Below are positions 14,180 through 21,748 of a DNA stretch of 21,753 bases, piece by piece. Positions within the stretch are counted from its first letter, which is position 1. Every line of letters begins with the position of its first letter. Origin of the DNA: an uncultured Collinsella sp. (GTDB taxonomy: Bacteria; Actinomycetota; Coriobacteriia; Coriobacteriales; Coriobacteriaceae); the NCBI GenBank assembly GCA_902470895.1, contig CABRID010000027.1, forward strand, positions 1 to 21,753. Direction: 5' to 3'. Below the pieces are notes generated by a model, which saw only the letters and a program-made list of their open reading frames with translations, did no database searches and was not told the origin of the DNA. A program made the position numbers and the translations under genes.

Positions 14180-15346
14180 ATGTTCGAGAAGAGTGTCGAG
14201 GAGCTCACCGAGCTCGGCGCCCAGATCACCACGGCCGAGATTGCTCAGCAGCCCGAGCTTTGGCGTGATACGCTCAACATCTATCGCGAGAACAAGGAGG
14301 CCATCGAGGCTTTCCTGGCCGAGGCTCGCGCTATGGGCGAGGGTCGTCTGTCCGTTGTCTTCACCGGTGCCGGTACGTCCGACTACGTTGGCGATACCTG
14401 CGCCCCGTACCTGCGTCACGCTGGCAACACTGATCTCTACGACTTTAAGCCCATCGCCACGACCGACATCGTGAGCGCCCCGCGCGACTTCCTGCGCGCC
14501 GAGGATCCCACGCTCGTGGTTTCCTTCGCCCGCTCTGGCAACAGCCCCGAGAGCCTTGCCGCCGTTGCCGTTGCCAAGGAGCTCGTCCACAACGTCAAGT
14601 TCCTCAACATCACCTGCGCTCCCGAGGGCAAGCTCGCCGTCGAGTCTGCCGATGATCCCAACGCGCTGACGCTGCTCATTCCGCGCGCCAACGACAAGGG
14701 CTTCGCCATGACCGGTTCTTATTCCTGCATGACCCTGCTCTCTACCCTTATTTTCGACACTGCCTCTGATGAGCAGAAGGCCGAGTGGGTCGAGACGATT
14801 GCCAAGATGGGCGAGGAGGTCATCTCCCGTGAGCCCGAGATCGCCGATTACCTGGCTGGCGACTTCAACCGCGTGACCTACTTGGGTTCTGGCTCCTTCG
14901 GTGGCCTTGCCCAGGAGAGCCAGCTCAAGATCCTTGAGCTGGCTCACGGTCTGGTCGCTACTTCCTACGACACCTCCATGGGCTATCGTCACGGACCTAA
15001 GTCCTTCGTCGACGATAAGACGCTCGTCTTCGTGTTCGTCAATAACGACGCCTACACCCGTCAGTACGACATCGACATCCTCAACGAGATCGGTGGCGAC
15101 GAGATCGCTCAGCACACCATCGCCGTTCAGCAGGAAGGTGCCACCGTCTATGAGGGTGAGTCCTTCACCTTTAAGGGCTACGAGGCACTTCCCGAGGGCT
15201 ACCTTGCTCTGCCGTTCGTGATGTTTGCCCAGGCTATCAGCCTGCTCAACTCCGTGCGCGTGGGCAACACGCCCGATACGCCGAGCCCCACCGGCACGGT
15301 CAACCGCGTGGTTAAGGGCGTGACGATTCACCCCTTCACCGCTTAA
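14180..15346 (+). CDS. agaS: AgaS-family galactosamine-6-phosphate deaminase/isomerase
   Basis: About 388 residues with two SIS sugar-phosphate domains. The first (~45-190) shows FTGAGTSDYVGDT and SFARSGNSPESLAAV; the second (~222-370) shows TYLGSGSFGGLAQESQLKIL and the active-site region SMGYRHGPKSFVDD. These are AgaS signatures. The enzyme converts galactosamine-6-phosphate to tagatose-6-phosphate and ammonia in the cytosol. Its own promoter and operator precede it, and a strong terminator follows, so it is a single-gene unit under the same regulator as the PTS. A GAGAGAGG ribosome site precedes the ATG. Confidence in the exact substrate is moderate: SIS proteins of this group are closely related. 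Confidence 0.92.
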   Translation: MFEKSVEELTELGAQITTAEIAQQPELWRDTLNIYRENKEAIEAFLAEARAMGEGRLSVVFTGAGTSDYVGDTCAPYLRHAGNTDLYDFKPIATTDIVSAPRDFLRAEDPTLVVSFARSGNSPESLAAVAVAKELVHNVKFLNITCAPEGKLAVESADDPNALTLLIPRANDKGFAMTGSYSCMTLLSTLIFDTASDEQKAEWVETIAKMGEEVISREPEIADYLAGDFNRVTYLGSGSFGGLAQESQLKILELAHGLVATSYDTSMGYRHGPKSFVDDKTLVFVFVNNDAYTRQYDIDILNEIGGDEIAQHTIAVQQEGATVYEGESFTFKGYEALPEGYLALPFVMFAQAISLLNSVRVGNTPDTPSPTGTVNRVVKGVTIHPFTA

Positions 15347-15364
15347 TCGCGTCCCCCTGTAAGG

Positions 15365-15401
15365 GCGCCCGTCCGCTCATAACGGCGGGCGGGCGCTTTT
15401 T
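15365..15401 (+). terminator. Terminator after agaS
   Basis: GCGCCCGTCCGC pairs with GCGGGCGGGCGC (one G-T pair), followed by five T residues. Confidence 0.9.
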
Positions 15402-15463
15402 GTTTTACGTGAGCTGGGTATAAGCATCACTACAGTCAACTGCTTTAGAAGCAAGGAGTGCAT

Positions 15464-16633
15464 ATGAGCACGTACGCAATTAAGGCTGACAAGTTCTTCT
15501 TGCCGGCAGGCCCGCAACTGGGCGGCTATCTTATGGTCGAGGATGGCGTCTTTGGCGCCTGGCAGGCCGACGAGCCCTCTTGCGAGATTAAGGACTACAC
15601 GGGATCGTGGATCGCACCGGGTATGGTCGATACTCACATCCATGGCTTCTACAACCACTCAACAACCGATAACGATCCCGAGGGCATCGATATCAGCTCG
15701 ACCGAGCTCGCCCGTCGCGGCACCACCAGCTGGCTGCCCACGACGTTCACCGATGGCGTCGAGCAGATCAAGGACGCCTGCGCCGCCATCGCTCAGGCGG
15801 ACGAGGGTCGCGGCCCCGACTTCTGCGGTGCTCGCATTCAGGGCATCTACCTGGAGGGCCCCTTCTTTACCATGAAGCACGTGGGCGCGCAGAACCCCGC
15901 TTACCTCATCGATCCCTCCGAGGAGGTCTTCGATCAGTGGCAGGAGGCTGCGGGTGGTCGCATCGTTAAGAGCGCCATGGCGGCCGAGCGCGACGGTGCC
16001 GCTGCTTATGCGGCTGCTCTGAACGCCAAGGGTGTGGTGACCAGCATCGGTCACTCCGACGCCACCTACGATGAGTGCATCGCCGCCATCAACGCCGGTG
16101 CCAGCTGCTTTACGCATACCTATAACGGTCAGCGCGGGCTGCATCACCGTGAGCCCGGTGTCGTGGGCGCTGCCATGTCCACGCCCGAGACCTACGCCGA
16201 GATCATCTGTGACGGCAAGCACGTTAACCCTGCCGCCATCAAGGCGCTGCTGCAGGCAAAGGGCTGGCAACACACGGTGCTCATCACTGACTGCCTGGGC
16301 TGCGGCGGCATGCCCGAGGGCAGCTACACCAGTGGTGGCATGGACGTCATCATGAAGGACAACCTGTGCTGGCTCGCCGACGGCAAGAGCATTGCCGGCT
16401 CGGTGCTCACGCTTGCCCAGGGCGTCAAGAACATCGTTGACTGGGGCATCGCCAGCGCCGATATCGCCATTCGTATGGCAACCGAGGTGCCGGCACGCTC
16501 CGCGCACATCGAGGATAAGTGCGGCAGCATCATGCCGGGTCGCGACGCCGACTTTGTCGTGTTCGACCATGAGCTTACCCTCGTCGAGACGTATGTTGGC
16601 GGCCAGAGCGTCGGCAACGCCTTTACCGAGTAA
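15464..16633 (+). CDS. nagA: N-acetyl-galactosamine/glucosamine-6-phosphate deacetylase (NagA/AgaA)
   Basis: About 389 residues, an amidohydrolase barrel. Metal and catalytic positions are visible: DTHIHG (His58, His60), YLEGPFF (Glu131), IGHSDAT (His197), FTHTYN (His218) and ITDCLGCGG (Asp276). It removes acetate from the incoming 6-phosphate sugar, giving the substrate for AgaS. Placement in this cluster favours GalNAc-6-P; GlcNAc-6-P is also possible. AAGGAG five bases before ATG 15464 supports that start over a GTG two codons earlier. The CLGC pair after the catalytic Asp differs from the TDA context of E. coli NagA. A fragment with 32 of 43 residues identical to its C-terminus lies about 2.7 kb downstream. 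Confidence 0.92.
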   Translation: MSTYAIKADKFFLPAGPQLGGYLMVEDGVFGAWQADEPSCEIKDYTGSWIAPGMVDTHIHGFYNHSTTDNDPEGIDISSTELARRGTTSWLPTTFTDGVEQIKDACAAIAQADEGRGPDFCGARIQGIYLEGPFFTMKHVGAQNPAYLIDPSEEVFDQWQEAAGGRIVKSAMAAERDGAAAYAAALNAKGVVTSIGHSDATYDECIAAINAGASCFTHTYNGQRGLHHREPGVVGAAMSTPETYAEIICDGKHVNPAAIKALLQAKGWQHTVLITDCLGCGGMPEGSYTSGGMDVIMKDNLCWLADGKSIAGSVLTLAQGVKNIVDWGIASADIAIRMATEVPARSAHIEDKCGSIMPGRDADFVVFDHELTLVETYVGGQSVGNAFTE

Positions 16634-16640
16634 CGATAGA

Positions 16641-16677
16641 AAAAGACGGCGGGCCCGAATCTGCTCGGACCCGCCGT
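16641..16677. terminator. Shared terminator between nagA and the flavodoxin gene
   Basis: ACGGCGGG and CCCGCCGT, extended by CCGA/TCGG with one mismatch, form a strong stem. On the minus strand it is followed by CTTTTTC, a good T-run, so it ends the flavodoxin transcript. It probably also slows the converging nagA transcript. Confidence 0.8.
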
Positions 16678-16708
16678 ATGGGTTAAACGCTCAAAAGCAC
16701 CTTCACAG

Positions 16709-17293
16709 TTACAGCTTGTTAGCGATCTTCTTTGCCGTGCGCTTAACGCCGGCCACCAGGCCTCCTGCAGGATGCTCCTTCTCGTATGCTAGACGCTTCT
16801 CACGTTTGGCGTACTCTTCGACGATGATATCGCCGTACTCATCTTCGATCTTGTCGAAGAAGTCGACGGCGCCCTTAATTTCCTCAGCGGTCGGGTGTCC
16901 CTTTTGGACACCGCCGGCGAGTTTGAACGGCCCCCACGTATCAAAGCCGGGGCAGCCGTAGACACCCATAAAGATGGCCTGCCTCATGCGGCAGATGCCA
17001 TCGATATCCTTGCCGTACCACTTGTTTTTGCCACCGTAGGTCATAAGGCCAAACACCTTGTCCTGCGGCTGCAGCACGTTGGTCAGTACACGTGCCATAT
17101 CCTTGTCGATCTCGGAGTAATAGATGCCCGTGGCGACGCCGATTAGATGATATTCGTGCAGGTTGGGGTACTCGTTTTTGCCGAGTGACTTCACGTCGAG
17201 GGTATCGATCTCGGGGTGCGCCTCGACGATGGCGTCCACGAGCTTTTTCGTATTGCCGTGATGGCGCGAGGCGTAGAGGATGATGGTTCGCAT
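16709..17293 (-). CDS. Flavodoxin-family protein
   Basis: About 194 residues. The opening IILYASRHHGNTKKLVDAI is the FMN-phosphate loop of flavodoxins (Ser-Arg-His-His-Gly-Asn-Thr). Later pieces such as YHLIGVATGIYYSEIDKD, VFGLMTYGGKN and AIFMGVYGCPGFDTWGPF match larger flavodoxin-like proteins with a C-terminal extension. The last ~50 residues are basic. It should bind FMN and carry electrons for an unknown partner. It reads against the surrounding sugar genes and may not share their control. The chosen ATG has AAAGG seven bases upstream; a start at 17323 would add ten residues without support. Confidence 0.85.
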   Translation of the reverse strand: MRTIILYASRHHGNTKKLVDAIVEAHPEIDTLDVKSLGKNEYPNLHEYHLIGVATGIYYSEIDKDMARVLTNVLQPQDKVFGLMTYGGKNKWYGKDIDGICRMRQAIFMGVYGCPGFDTWGPFKLAGGVQKGHPTAEEIKGAVDFFDKIEDEYGDIIVEEYAKREKRLAYEKEHPAGGLVAGVKRTAKKIANKL

Positions 17294-17449
17294 AAGAAGG
17301 CCTTTCAGCTGTAATTGCATCAATGTCTGTATGGTACCCCGTTACATGGCTGGGATACCGGACGCATCGATGAACGTGCGGGTTTGTCCTTTGGTCAGGG
17401 CCGAGACGGGTACTTGCGAGCAAAAAGCAGTTGTTCGAAAGGATGGGCA

Positions 17450-18331
17450 ATGGAATACGCTCTCTCCAACGATTCGATTTCTATTAAGGTGTCCACGGCT
17501 GGTGGTTCGTTTACCTCGATCGAGGCCGGAGGTCGCGAGTATCTGTGGCAGGGCGATCCCGCCGTGTGGTCCGGCCAGGCACCGATTTGCTTCCCGATTT
17601 GCGGAGGCTTGCGCGATAACAACGCCATGACGTTTGCCGGGCATCATGTAAAGCTCGCTCGCCATGGGTTTGCGCGCAAACAGGAGTGGAAGCTGCTGAG
17701 CCAGAGCGAGAACGAGCTGGCGATGTGCCTGGCTTCGGAGGATAACGCCGCGCTGCTGAGCGATTATCCGTATCCGTTTAAGCTTGTCGCCCGCTATACG
17801 CTTGAGGGGGATGCCGTTCGCGTCTCCTATGAGGTGACCAACGAGGGAACCGAGGACATGCCGTTCTTTATCGGCGGTCATCCCGGCTTTAGGTGTCCGC
17901 TCGATGAGGGCGAGGCCTATACGGACTACGAGTTGCGCTTTGAGAAAGACGAGGCTGCGGAGCTCTGCACCGCCGTTCCCTCGACTGGATTGATTGACGT
18001 GGCAAACCGCTCCAAGAACCCCATGGTGGGAAAGACGCTGCCCCTGTCGCACGAGCTCTTCGATTTTGCGGAGACCATCTTTGACGTGCTCGAGAGCCGT
18101 CAGGTCACGCTTTCCAAAAAGGGCGAGGACAAGGGCGTCCGCCTGAGCTTTGAGGGCTTCCCATATCTCATTGTGTGGAGTAAGCCCGAGGGCGATTTTG
18201 TGGCGGTTGAGCCTTGGGGCGGTCTCTCGACCTGCTCCGATGAGGACGACGTGCTTGAGCATAAGCGCGGCTGCCTTATCGCCAAGCCCAAGGAGACCGT
18301 CGTTCGCTCGTTCACGATTGAGATTCTGTAA
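17450..18331 (+). CDS. Aldose-1-epimerase family protein (LacX-like)
   Basis: About 293 residues. The galactose-mutarotase fold is indicated by ICFPICGGLRDNNAMTFAGH (~46-65), KLARHGFARKQEWKLL (the catalytic-type His), VSYEVTNEGTEDMPFFIGGH and PGFRCPLDEGE (~141-160), and FVAVEPWGGLSTCSDEDD with a candidate catalytic Glu at ~251. LacX-type members lie beside tagatose-6-phosphate pathway genes, as here, and are thought to interconvert anomers of sugars or sugar phosphates. GAAAGGA lies six bases before the ATG; the in-frame upstream start at 17315 is unsupported. The next gene, the kinase, is about 60 bases on, probably in the same transcript. Confidence 0.88.
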   Translation: MEYALSNDSISIKVSTAGGSFTSIEAGGREYLWQGDPAVWSGQAPICFPICGGLRDNNAMTFAGHHVKLARHGFARKQEWKLLSQSENELAMCLASEDNAALLSDYPYPFKLVARYTLEGDAVRVSYEVTNEGTEDMPFFIGGHPGFRCPLDEGEAYTDYELRFEKDEAAELCTAVPSTGLIDVANRSKNPMVGKTLPLSHELFDFAETIFDVLESRQVTLSKKGEDKGVRLSFEGFPYLIVWSKPEGDFVAVEPWGGLSTCSDEDDVLEHKRGCLIAKPKETVVRSFTIEIL

Positions 18332-18392
18332 TTCCGTTTTGTCGACTCGTATCGCGAGGCACAAGGAGCCTGCGAGATAAGGAGCTAAAAAT

Positions 18393-19328
18393 ATGATCCT
18401 CACCGTTACGATGAACCCGTCTGTTGATACGCGCTATCAGCTCGATGAGCTCGTTATCGACGACGTCAACCGTGTGACGCCCGAAAAGACCGCCGGCGGC
18501 AAGGGCCTCAACGTGGCCCGTGTGCTGGGTCAGCTGGGCGACGACGTTGTGGCAACCGGTTTGCTCGGCGGCCACATGGGCGCCTACATGGCTGAGCTCA
18601 TGGACGCCAACGGTATTAACAACGACTTTGTGCCCATCAAGGGCGAGACTCGCATTTGCCTCAATATCCTCCACGCCGGCAACCAGACCGAGCTGCTCGA
18701 GAGCGGCCCGACAATTGCCCCCGAGGAACTCGATGCCTTTACCGCCAAGTTTACTGAGCTTGCGGGCAAGGCCGACGTCGTCACCATTTCGGGTTCGCTG
18801 CCCCGCGGCGTCGAGGCAGACTACTATGCCAAGATCACGGGCATTGCCGAGAACGCCGGTGCCAAGGTGTTGCTCGATACCTCGGGTGCTTCGCTCGAGG
18901 CCGCCCTTAAGTCCGAAATTAAGCCCGAGCTGGTCAAGCCTAACCTGACCGAGATCAACGGCCTTCTGGGCACGAGCTTTACCACCGACGATGTGGACGA
19001 GCTCCGCGCCGCGCTCGCCTCTGACGCCCGCTTCTCCGATATCCCCTGGGTCGTCGTGTCCATGGGCGCCGCCGGTTCCGTGGGCTTCCATAACGGCCGT
19101 GCGTTCCGTGCCAAGACCCCCGATATCCCCGCCGTCAACGCTACGGGCTCTGGCGATTCGACCATTGCCGGCTTCGCACATGCGATTGCTGCCGGCGCCG
19201 ACGATGAGACGGTGCTGCGTACCGCCAACACCTGCGGCAAGCTCAACGCCATGGATCCCATGACCGGCCATCTGGTCATGGATCGTTGGGACGAGGTCTA
19301 CAACGGCGTTGTCGTGACCGAGCTGTAG
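18393..19328 (+). CDS. lacC: PfkB-family sugar-phosphate kinase, tagatose-6-phosphate kinase-like (LacC/FruK)
   Basis: About 311 residues. MILTVTMNPSVDTRYQLDEL and TAGGKGLNVARVLGQLGDDV (33-52) are characteristic of the LacC/FruK branch of PfkB kinases. The ATP-site and catalytic segment NATGSGDSTIAGF (249-261) places the catalytic base at Asp255. With AgaS nearby, the likely reaction is tagatose-6-P + ATP to tagatose-1,6-bisphosphate. 1-Phosphofructokinase activity is the main alternative and cannot be excluded by eye. AAGGAG lies before the ATG. The required bisphosphate aldolase is absent from the window. A nagA remnant follows directly. Confidence 0.88.
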   Translation: MILTVTMNPSVDTRYQLDELVIDDVNRVTPEKTAGGKGLNVARVLGQLGDDVVATGLLGGHMGAYMAELMDANGINNDFVPIKGETRICLNILHAGNQTELLESGPTIAPEELDAFTAKFTELAGKADVVTISGSLPRGVEADYYAKITGIAENAGAKVLLDTSGASLEAALKSEIKPELVKPNLTEINGLLGTSFTTDDVDELRAALASDARFSDIPWVVVSMGAAGSVGFHNGRAFRAKTPDIPAVNATGSGDSTIAGFAHAIAAGADDETVLRTANTCGKLNAMDPMTGHLVMDRWDEVYNGVVVTEL

Positions 19329-19343
19329 GAGTTTGGGTTGCGG

Positions 19344-19493
19344 CCCCGGCATCGCTTGCTAGCTCATGTCGACGATAAGTGCAGTAGCATTATGCTGGGG
19401 CGCGACGCCGGCTTTGTCGTGTTCAGTCCCGACCTTACCCTGGTCGAGACGTGTGTGGGCGGCAACAGCGTCGGCAATGCGTTTGCCGAGTAG
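19344..19493 (+). pseudogene. C-terminal remnant of a nagA-like deacetylase gene
   Basis: Starting just after the kinase stop, one frame encodes a stretch including DKCSSIMLGRDAGFVVF and TLVETCVGGNSVGNAFAE, then a stop. It aligns without gaps to the last 43 residues of the deacetylase at 15464-16633 (32 of 43 identical), with the same stop position. Similarity fades upstream of 19362, where the frame has no start codon or ribosome site. It is therefore a decayed duplicate whose front part has been lost, not a functional gene. The real deacetylase may originally have been followed by the YhcH gene. Confidence 0.9.
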
Positions 19494-19525
19494 CCGCCAA
19501 AGAAACGATCCGAGAGGGGATTTAG

Positions 19526-19999
19526 ATGATTTACGGTGCATTGGGCGATATCGAGGAATACCGCGGAATGCTCAAGGGCCTCGACGTGCTGATTGATTGG
19601 CTCGAGGAGAACGATCCGGCGGAGCTCGAGGTCGGCAGCCATCCGATTCTGGGCGACAAGGTCTTTGCGAACGTCATGGCTCCCACGACGCGTCCCGAGG
19701 CCGAGGCTCACTATGAGACGCATCAGCGCTATCACGATCTGCAGATCGATGTCGAGGGTCGCGAGGCCTTTAAGGTTGCCACGGGCAGCCTGACGTTGGT
19801 TCAGGAGTTTGACGAGAAGGACGACTACGATCTGGTCGATTCCGATGCTTCGATCGCCGGCGATCTTGCCGACGACAAGTTCGCGCTGTTTGTTGCCGGC
19901 GAGCCTCACATGCCCACGCTCGAGTTCCCGGGCGATGGCGCACAGCCGGTCAAGAAGATCTGCTTTAAGCTGCTTGCAGACGCTTACTGGGAGGAGTAA
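19526..19999 (+). CDS. YhcH/YjgK/YiaL (EbgC-type) family protein
   Basis: About 157 residues, the normal length. Family segments are MIYGALGDIEEYRGM, LEVGSHPILGDKVFANVMAP, THQRYHDLQIDVEGREAF (with the conserved HxRYHDLQ) and FALFVAGEPHMPTLEF (with a conserved His). The cupin-like fold binds a metal and sugars; characterised relatives act on sialic acid or modify beta-galactosidase, apparently as anomerases or isomerases. In this cluster a role in preparing the amino sugar is plausible but unproven. GAGAGGGG precedes the ATG. A long terminator follows. Confidence 0.9.
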   Translation: MIYGALGDIEEYRGMLKGLDVLIDWLEENDPAELEVGSHPILGDKVFANVMAPTTRPEAEAHYETHQRYHDLQIDVEGREAFKVATGSLTLVQEFDEKDDYDLVDSDASIAGDLADDKFALFVAGEPHMPTLEFPGDGAQPVKKICFKLLADAYWEE

Positions 20000-20060
20000 C
20001 GCACTGCTCGGCTGAGCTGCTCGTCTGATGACGTGATTTCTCCAGGGAAATCATGCCAGG

Positions 20061-20109
20061 ACCCCGCTAAGCGTGTTTCCCTAGGGGAATCACGCTTAGC
20101 GGGGTTTTC
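20061..20109 (+). terminator. Long terminator after the YhcH-type gene
   Basis: ACCCCGCTAAGCGTG pairs with CACGCTTAGCGGGGT over 15 bases. The inner TTCCC/GGGAA extends the stem, and T-rich sequence follows. It ends the amino-sugar region. Sequence character changes after this point. Confidence 0.92.
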
Positions 20110-20133
20110 TGTTTTTGAATAGGGAAGCCTCAT

Positions 20134-20562
20134 TTATTTGCGAAGAACATCGGCTAGCCGCAGGATTGAAATCATCGACCGATAAGTGAGTTCCACTTTT
20201 TCGCCCGCAAGCAGTCGTTTCGAGCCAATCTCATCTAGCCCCACAAGCCGAGAAAACAGCGGGCCGCTCATCGTGCCCTCGTCAATTGACTCCCTTATGG
20301 TCTTCAAAACATCCGTATCATGAAGCGATGCCGAGCTGTAGGGAGCAACACGAGCAGAACTCTCAATTAACGACGAGACAAAAGGATGGAGATGCTTTGG
20401 ACATAGTCCATCAAACACCACATCCCCATTGTCATCCGAGCCGACCAGGCGCCAAGTATAATGGTCGACCCAGTCATCCCCGTCATATATGGCGTCCATG
20501 AGCAACTTCCCGTCTAGAGAGAGAAACCTATTTGGACATCGGGACGCAAGACCGCAATCCAT
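20134..20562 (-). CDS. Hypothetical protein, unrecognised
   Basis: About 142 residues. No family is recognised. The N-terminal half has two Cys pockets (MDCGLASRCPNRF, GLCPKHLHPF) that could bind zinc. The C-terminal ~45 residues (LFSRLVGLDEIGSKRLLAGE, KVELTYRSMISILRLADVLR) look like helical regulatory or HTH-like segments. The start is uncertain: ATG 20562 has only a weak GCAGGCCC upstream, and a TTG start at 20589 is possible. Codon use is less GC-biased than in the neighbours, which suggests acquired DNA. A different frame upstream (20514-20705) encodes a 63-residue stretch that overlaps it; if the gene was once longer, a frameshift could have split it. Confidence 0.55.
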   Translation of the reverse strand: MDCGLASRCPNRFLSLDGKLLMDAIYDGDDWVDHYTWRLVGSDDNGDVVFDGLCPKHLHPFVSSLIESSARVAPYSSASLHDTDVLKTIRESIDEGTMSGPLFSRLVGLDEIGSKRLLAGEKVELTYRSMISILRLADVLRK

Positions 20563-20916
20563 ATCGGGCCTGCAGCAGCGCCAAACCAACGCACCACATA
20601 GGTTCCCTTTCGTACATGTGTATCAATCTGTCCCGAAATGCCGGTGAATGCAATTCCAGACCCGCTTGTCGGATAGCAATCGACGTATTTTTGTTTTCCG
20701 CTCACAACCTTGTATAGATATATCGTTCCAGCAAAAGAGAAGGTATCGTGACTATTTTAGATCTATATGGCCAATTCGAGCCCTCGCCATGGCAATTGTT
20801 GCAGCTGGGTTTCTTTTCATTAAAATTTCACTTTGGTAAATCCCCGCCCCTAAGCATTAAACCCGAGGTCCACCGAGTGGGCGAATTCCGGCGGATGTGC
20901 GCCTGAAATCGGTAAC
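20563..20916. other. AT-richer stretch with no convincing gene
   Basis: Only short frames with poor ribosome sites are present, on both strands. One minus-strand frame (20705-20514, GTG start) could be the lost front of the neighbouring hypothetical gene. No clear promoter or repeat was found. Confidence 0.5.
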
Positions 20917-20939
20917 AAAAAAGCCGCCCGAAGGCGGCT
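20917..20939 (-). terminator. Terminator of the tRNA-Thr transcript
   Basis: On the minus strand, AGCCGCC, loop TTCG and GGCGGCT are followed by six T residues. It lies 11 bases past the tRNA 3' end. Confidence 0.93.
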
Positions 20940-20950
20940 ATCTTGAACAA

Positions 20951-21026
20951 TGGAGCCAGCGACCGGGCTCGAACCGGTGACCCCCGCTTTACGAGAGCGG
21001 TGCTCTACCAACTGAGCTACGCTGGC
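20951..21026 (-). tRNA. tRNA-Thr (anticodon CGU)
   Basis: Reading the minus strand, the 76-nt molecule has acceptor arms GCCAGCG/CGCTGGC, the D-arm GCTCAGTTGGTAGAGC, the anticodon stem CCGCT/AGCGG around loop CTCGTAA (anticodon CGT), the T-arm ACCGG-TTCGAGC-CCGGT, discriminator T and an encoded CCA. It reads ACG threonine codons. Confidence 0.97.
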
Positions 21027-21183
21027 GGCCATGTGGCGACGCAACTGAGGCGTCAACGGCTGTCTATGATACGGGACATCGCAAATCCGCGCAAGTGTTC
21101 TGACGGCTTTTCTCACTTTAAATGCACTAATATTGGAGACGTGATGTCTTGCTCTTACGGGTCTCAAACAGAATGGGGTGGCG

Positions 21184-21678
21184 ATGGCTCAACCCAAGAT
21201 TCTTCTCACACGCATCGATGACCGGTTTATTTACGGGCAAGACGTTGAGCTGTGGAACGAAGTCGTGGGTTCCAACCTTGTTTTAATCGTCAACGATGAG
21301 ATTGCGGCTGATTCGCGCAAGTGGGCCCCTATGAGGGTGGCGACACCCGAGGGTGTCTGGACGCGGTTTTTCTCGGTGCAAAGGACTGTCGACATCATTC
21401 ATACCGCAACGCCGCGCCAAAGGATTCTCATCATGGTGGCGTCGCCCACGGATGCACTCGCGCTGGTTAAGGGTGGTGTGCCGATCACCAAGATCAGCAT
21501 TGGCCATATGCAGGCGGGGGAGGGCAAGCACCCCATAACGCCCGCAGTCGCCGTAGACGATACGGACATCGCTGCCTTCAAAGAGCTACAAGAACTCGGC
21601 ATAGAGCTAGAAATCCGTTACCTTCCCAGCTCCAATCCCGACCCCATCCAACTAGTCATTGGGGACGTTCTTAAATGA
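21184..21678 (+). CDS. EIIB-like PTS protein lacking the phosphorylated histidine
   Basis: About 164 residues, a full-length relative of the EIIB encoded at 10703-11185. Shared segments are LLTRIDDR (residues 7-14), WTRFFSVQRTVDIIHTATPR, LVKGGVPITKISIGHM and AAFKELQELGIELEIRYLP. The residue matching the phospho-accepting His17 is Tyr17 (RFIYGQ instead of RLVHGQ; TAC codon at 21232). Without the histidine it should not transfer phosphate, so a regulatory, decoy or decaying role is more likely. The frame is intact with no stop. The ribosome site is poor (GGGGTGG). No EIIC/EIID gene follows before the window ends. A GTG at 21178 is an alternative start. Confidence 0.85.
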   Translation: MAQPKILLTRIDDRFIYGQDVELWNEVVGSNLVLIVNDEIAADSRKWAPMRVATPEGVWTRFFSVQRTVDIIHTATPRQRILIMVASPTDALALVKGGVPITKISIGHMQAGEGKHPITPAVAVDDTDIAAFKELQELGIELEIRYLPSSNPDPIQLVIGDVLK

Positions 21679-21704
21679 CTAGTCAAACGGGACACCCTGG
21701 GGGT

Positions 21705-21748
21705 GCGGACAAAAAGTTGGACCGAGTCCGGTCCAGATTGGAGTCCGC
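21705..21748. repeat. Nested inverted repeats at the right edge
   Basis: TGGACC and GGTCCA (21718-21735) are enclosed by GCGGAC and GTCCGC (21705-21710, 21743-21748). An ATG follows at 21749. The layout, with ACAAAAAGTTGGACC, looks like the edge of an insertion sequence (IS3-like ends are a possibility) or a leader hairpin. The window ends too soon to tell. Confidence 0.35.

Noticed and set aside
14174..15331. Long minus-strand frame opposite agaS
   Set aside because: It is a shadow of the + strand gene caused by its biased codon use; the + frame carries clear AgaS motifs and a promoter.
20648..20839. Plus-strand 63-residue frame
   Set aside because: Weak ribosome site, basic low-quality composition, and no similarity.
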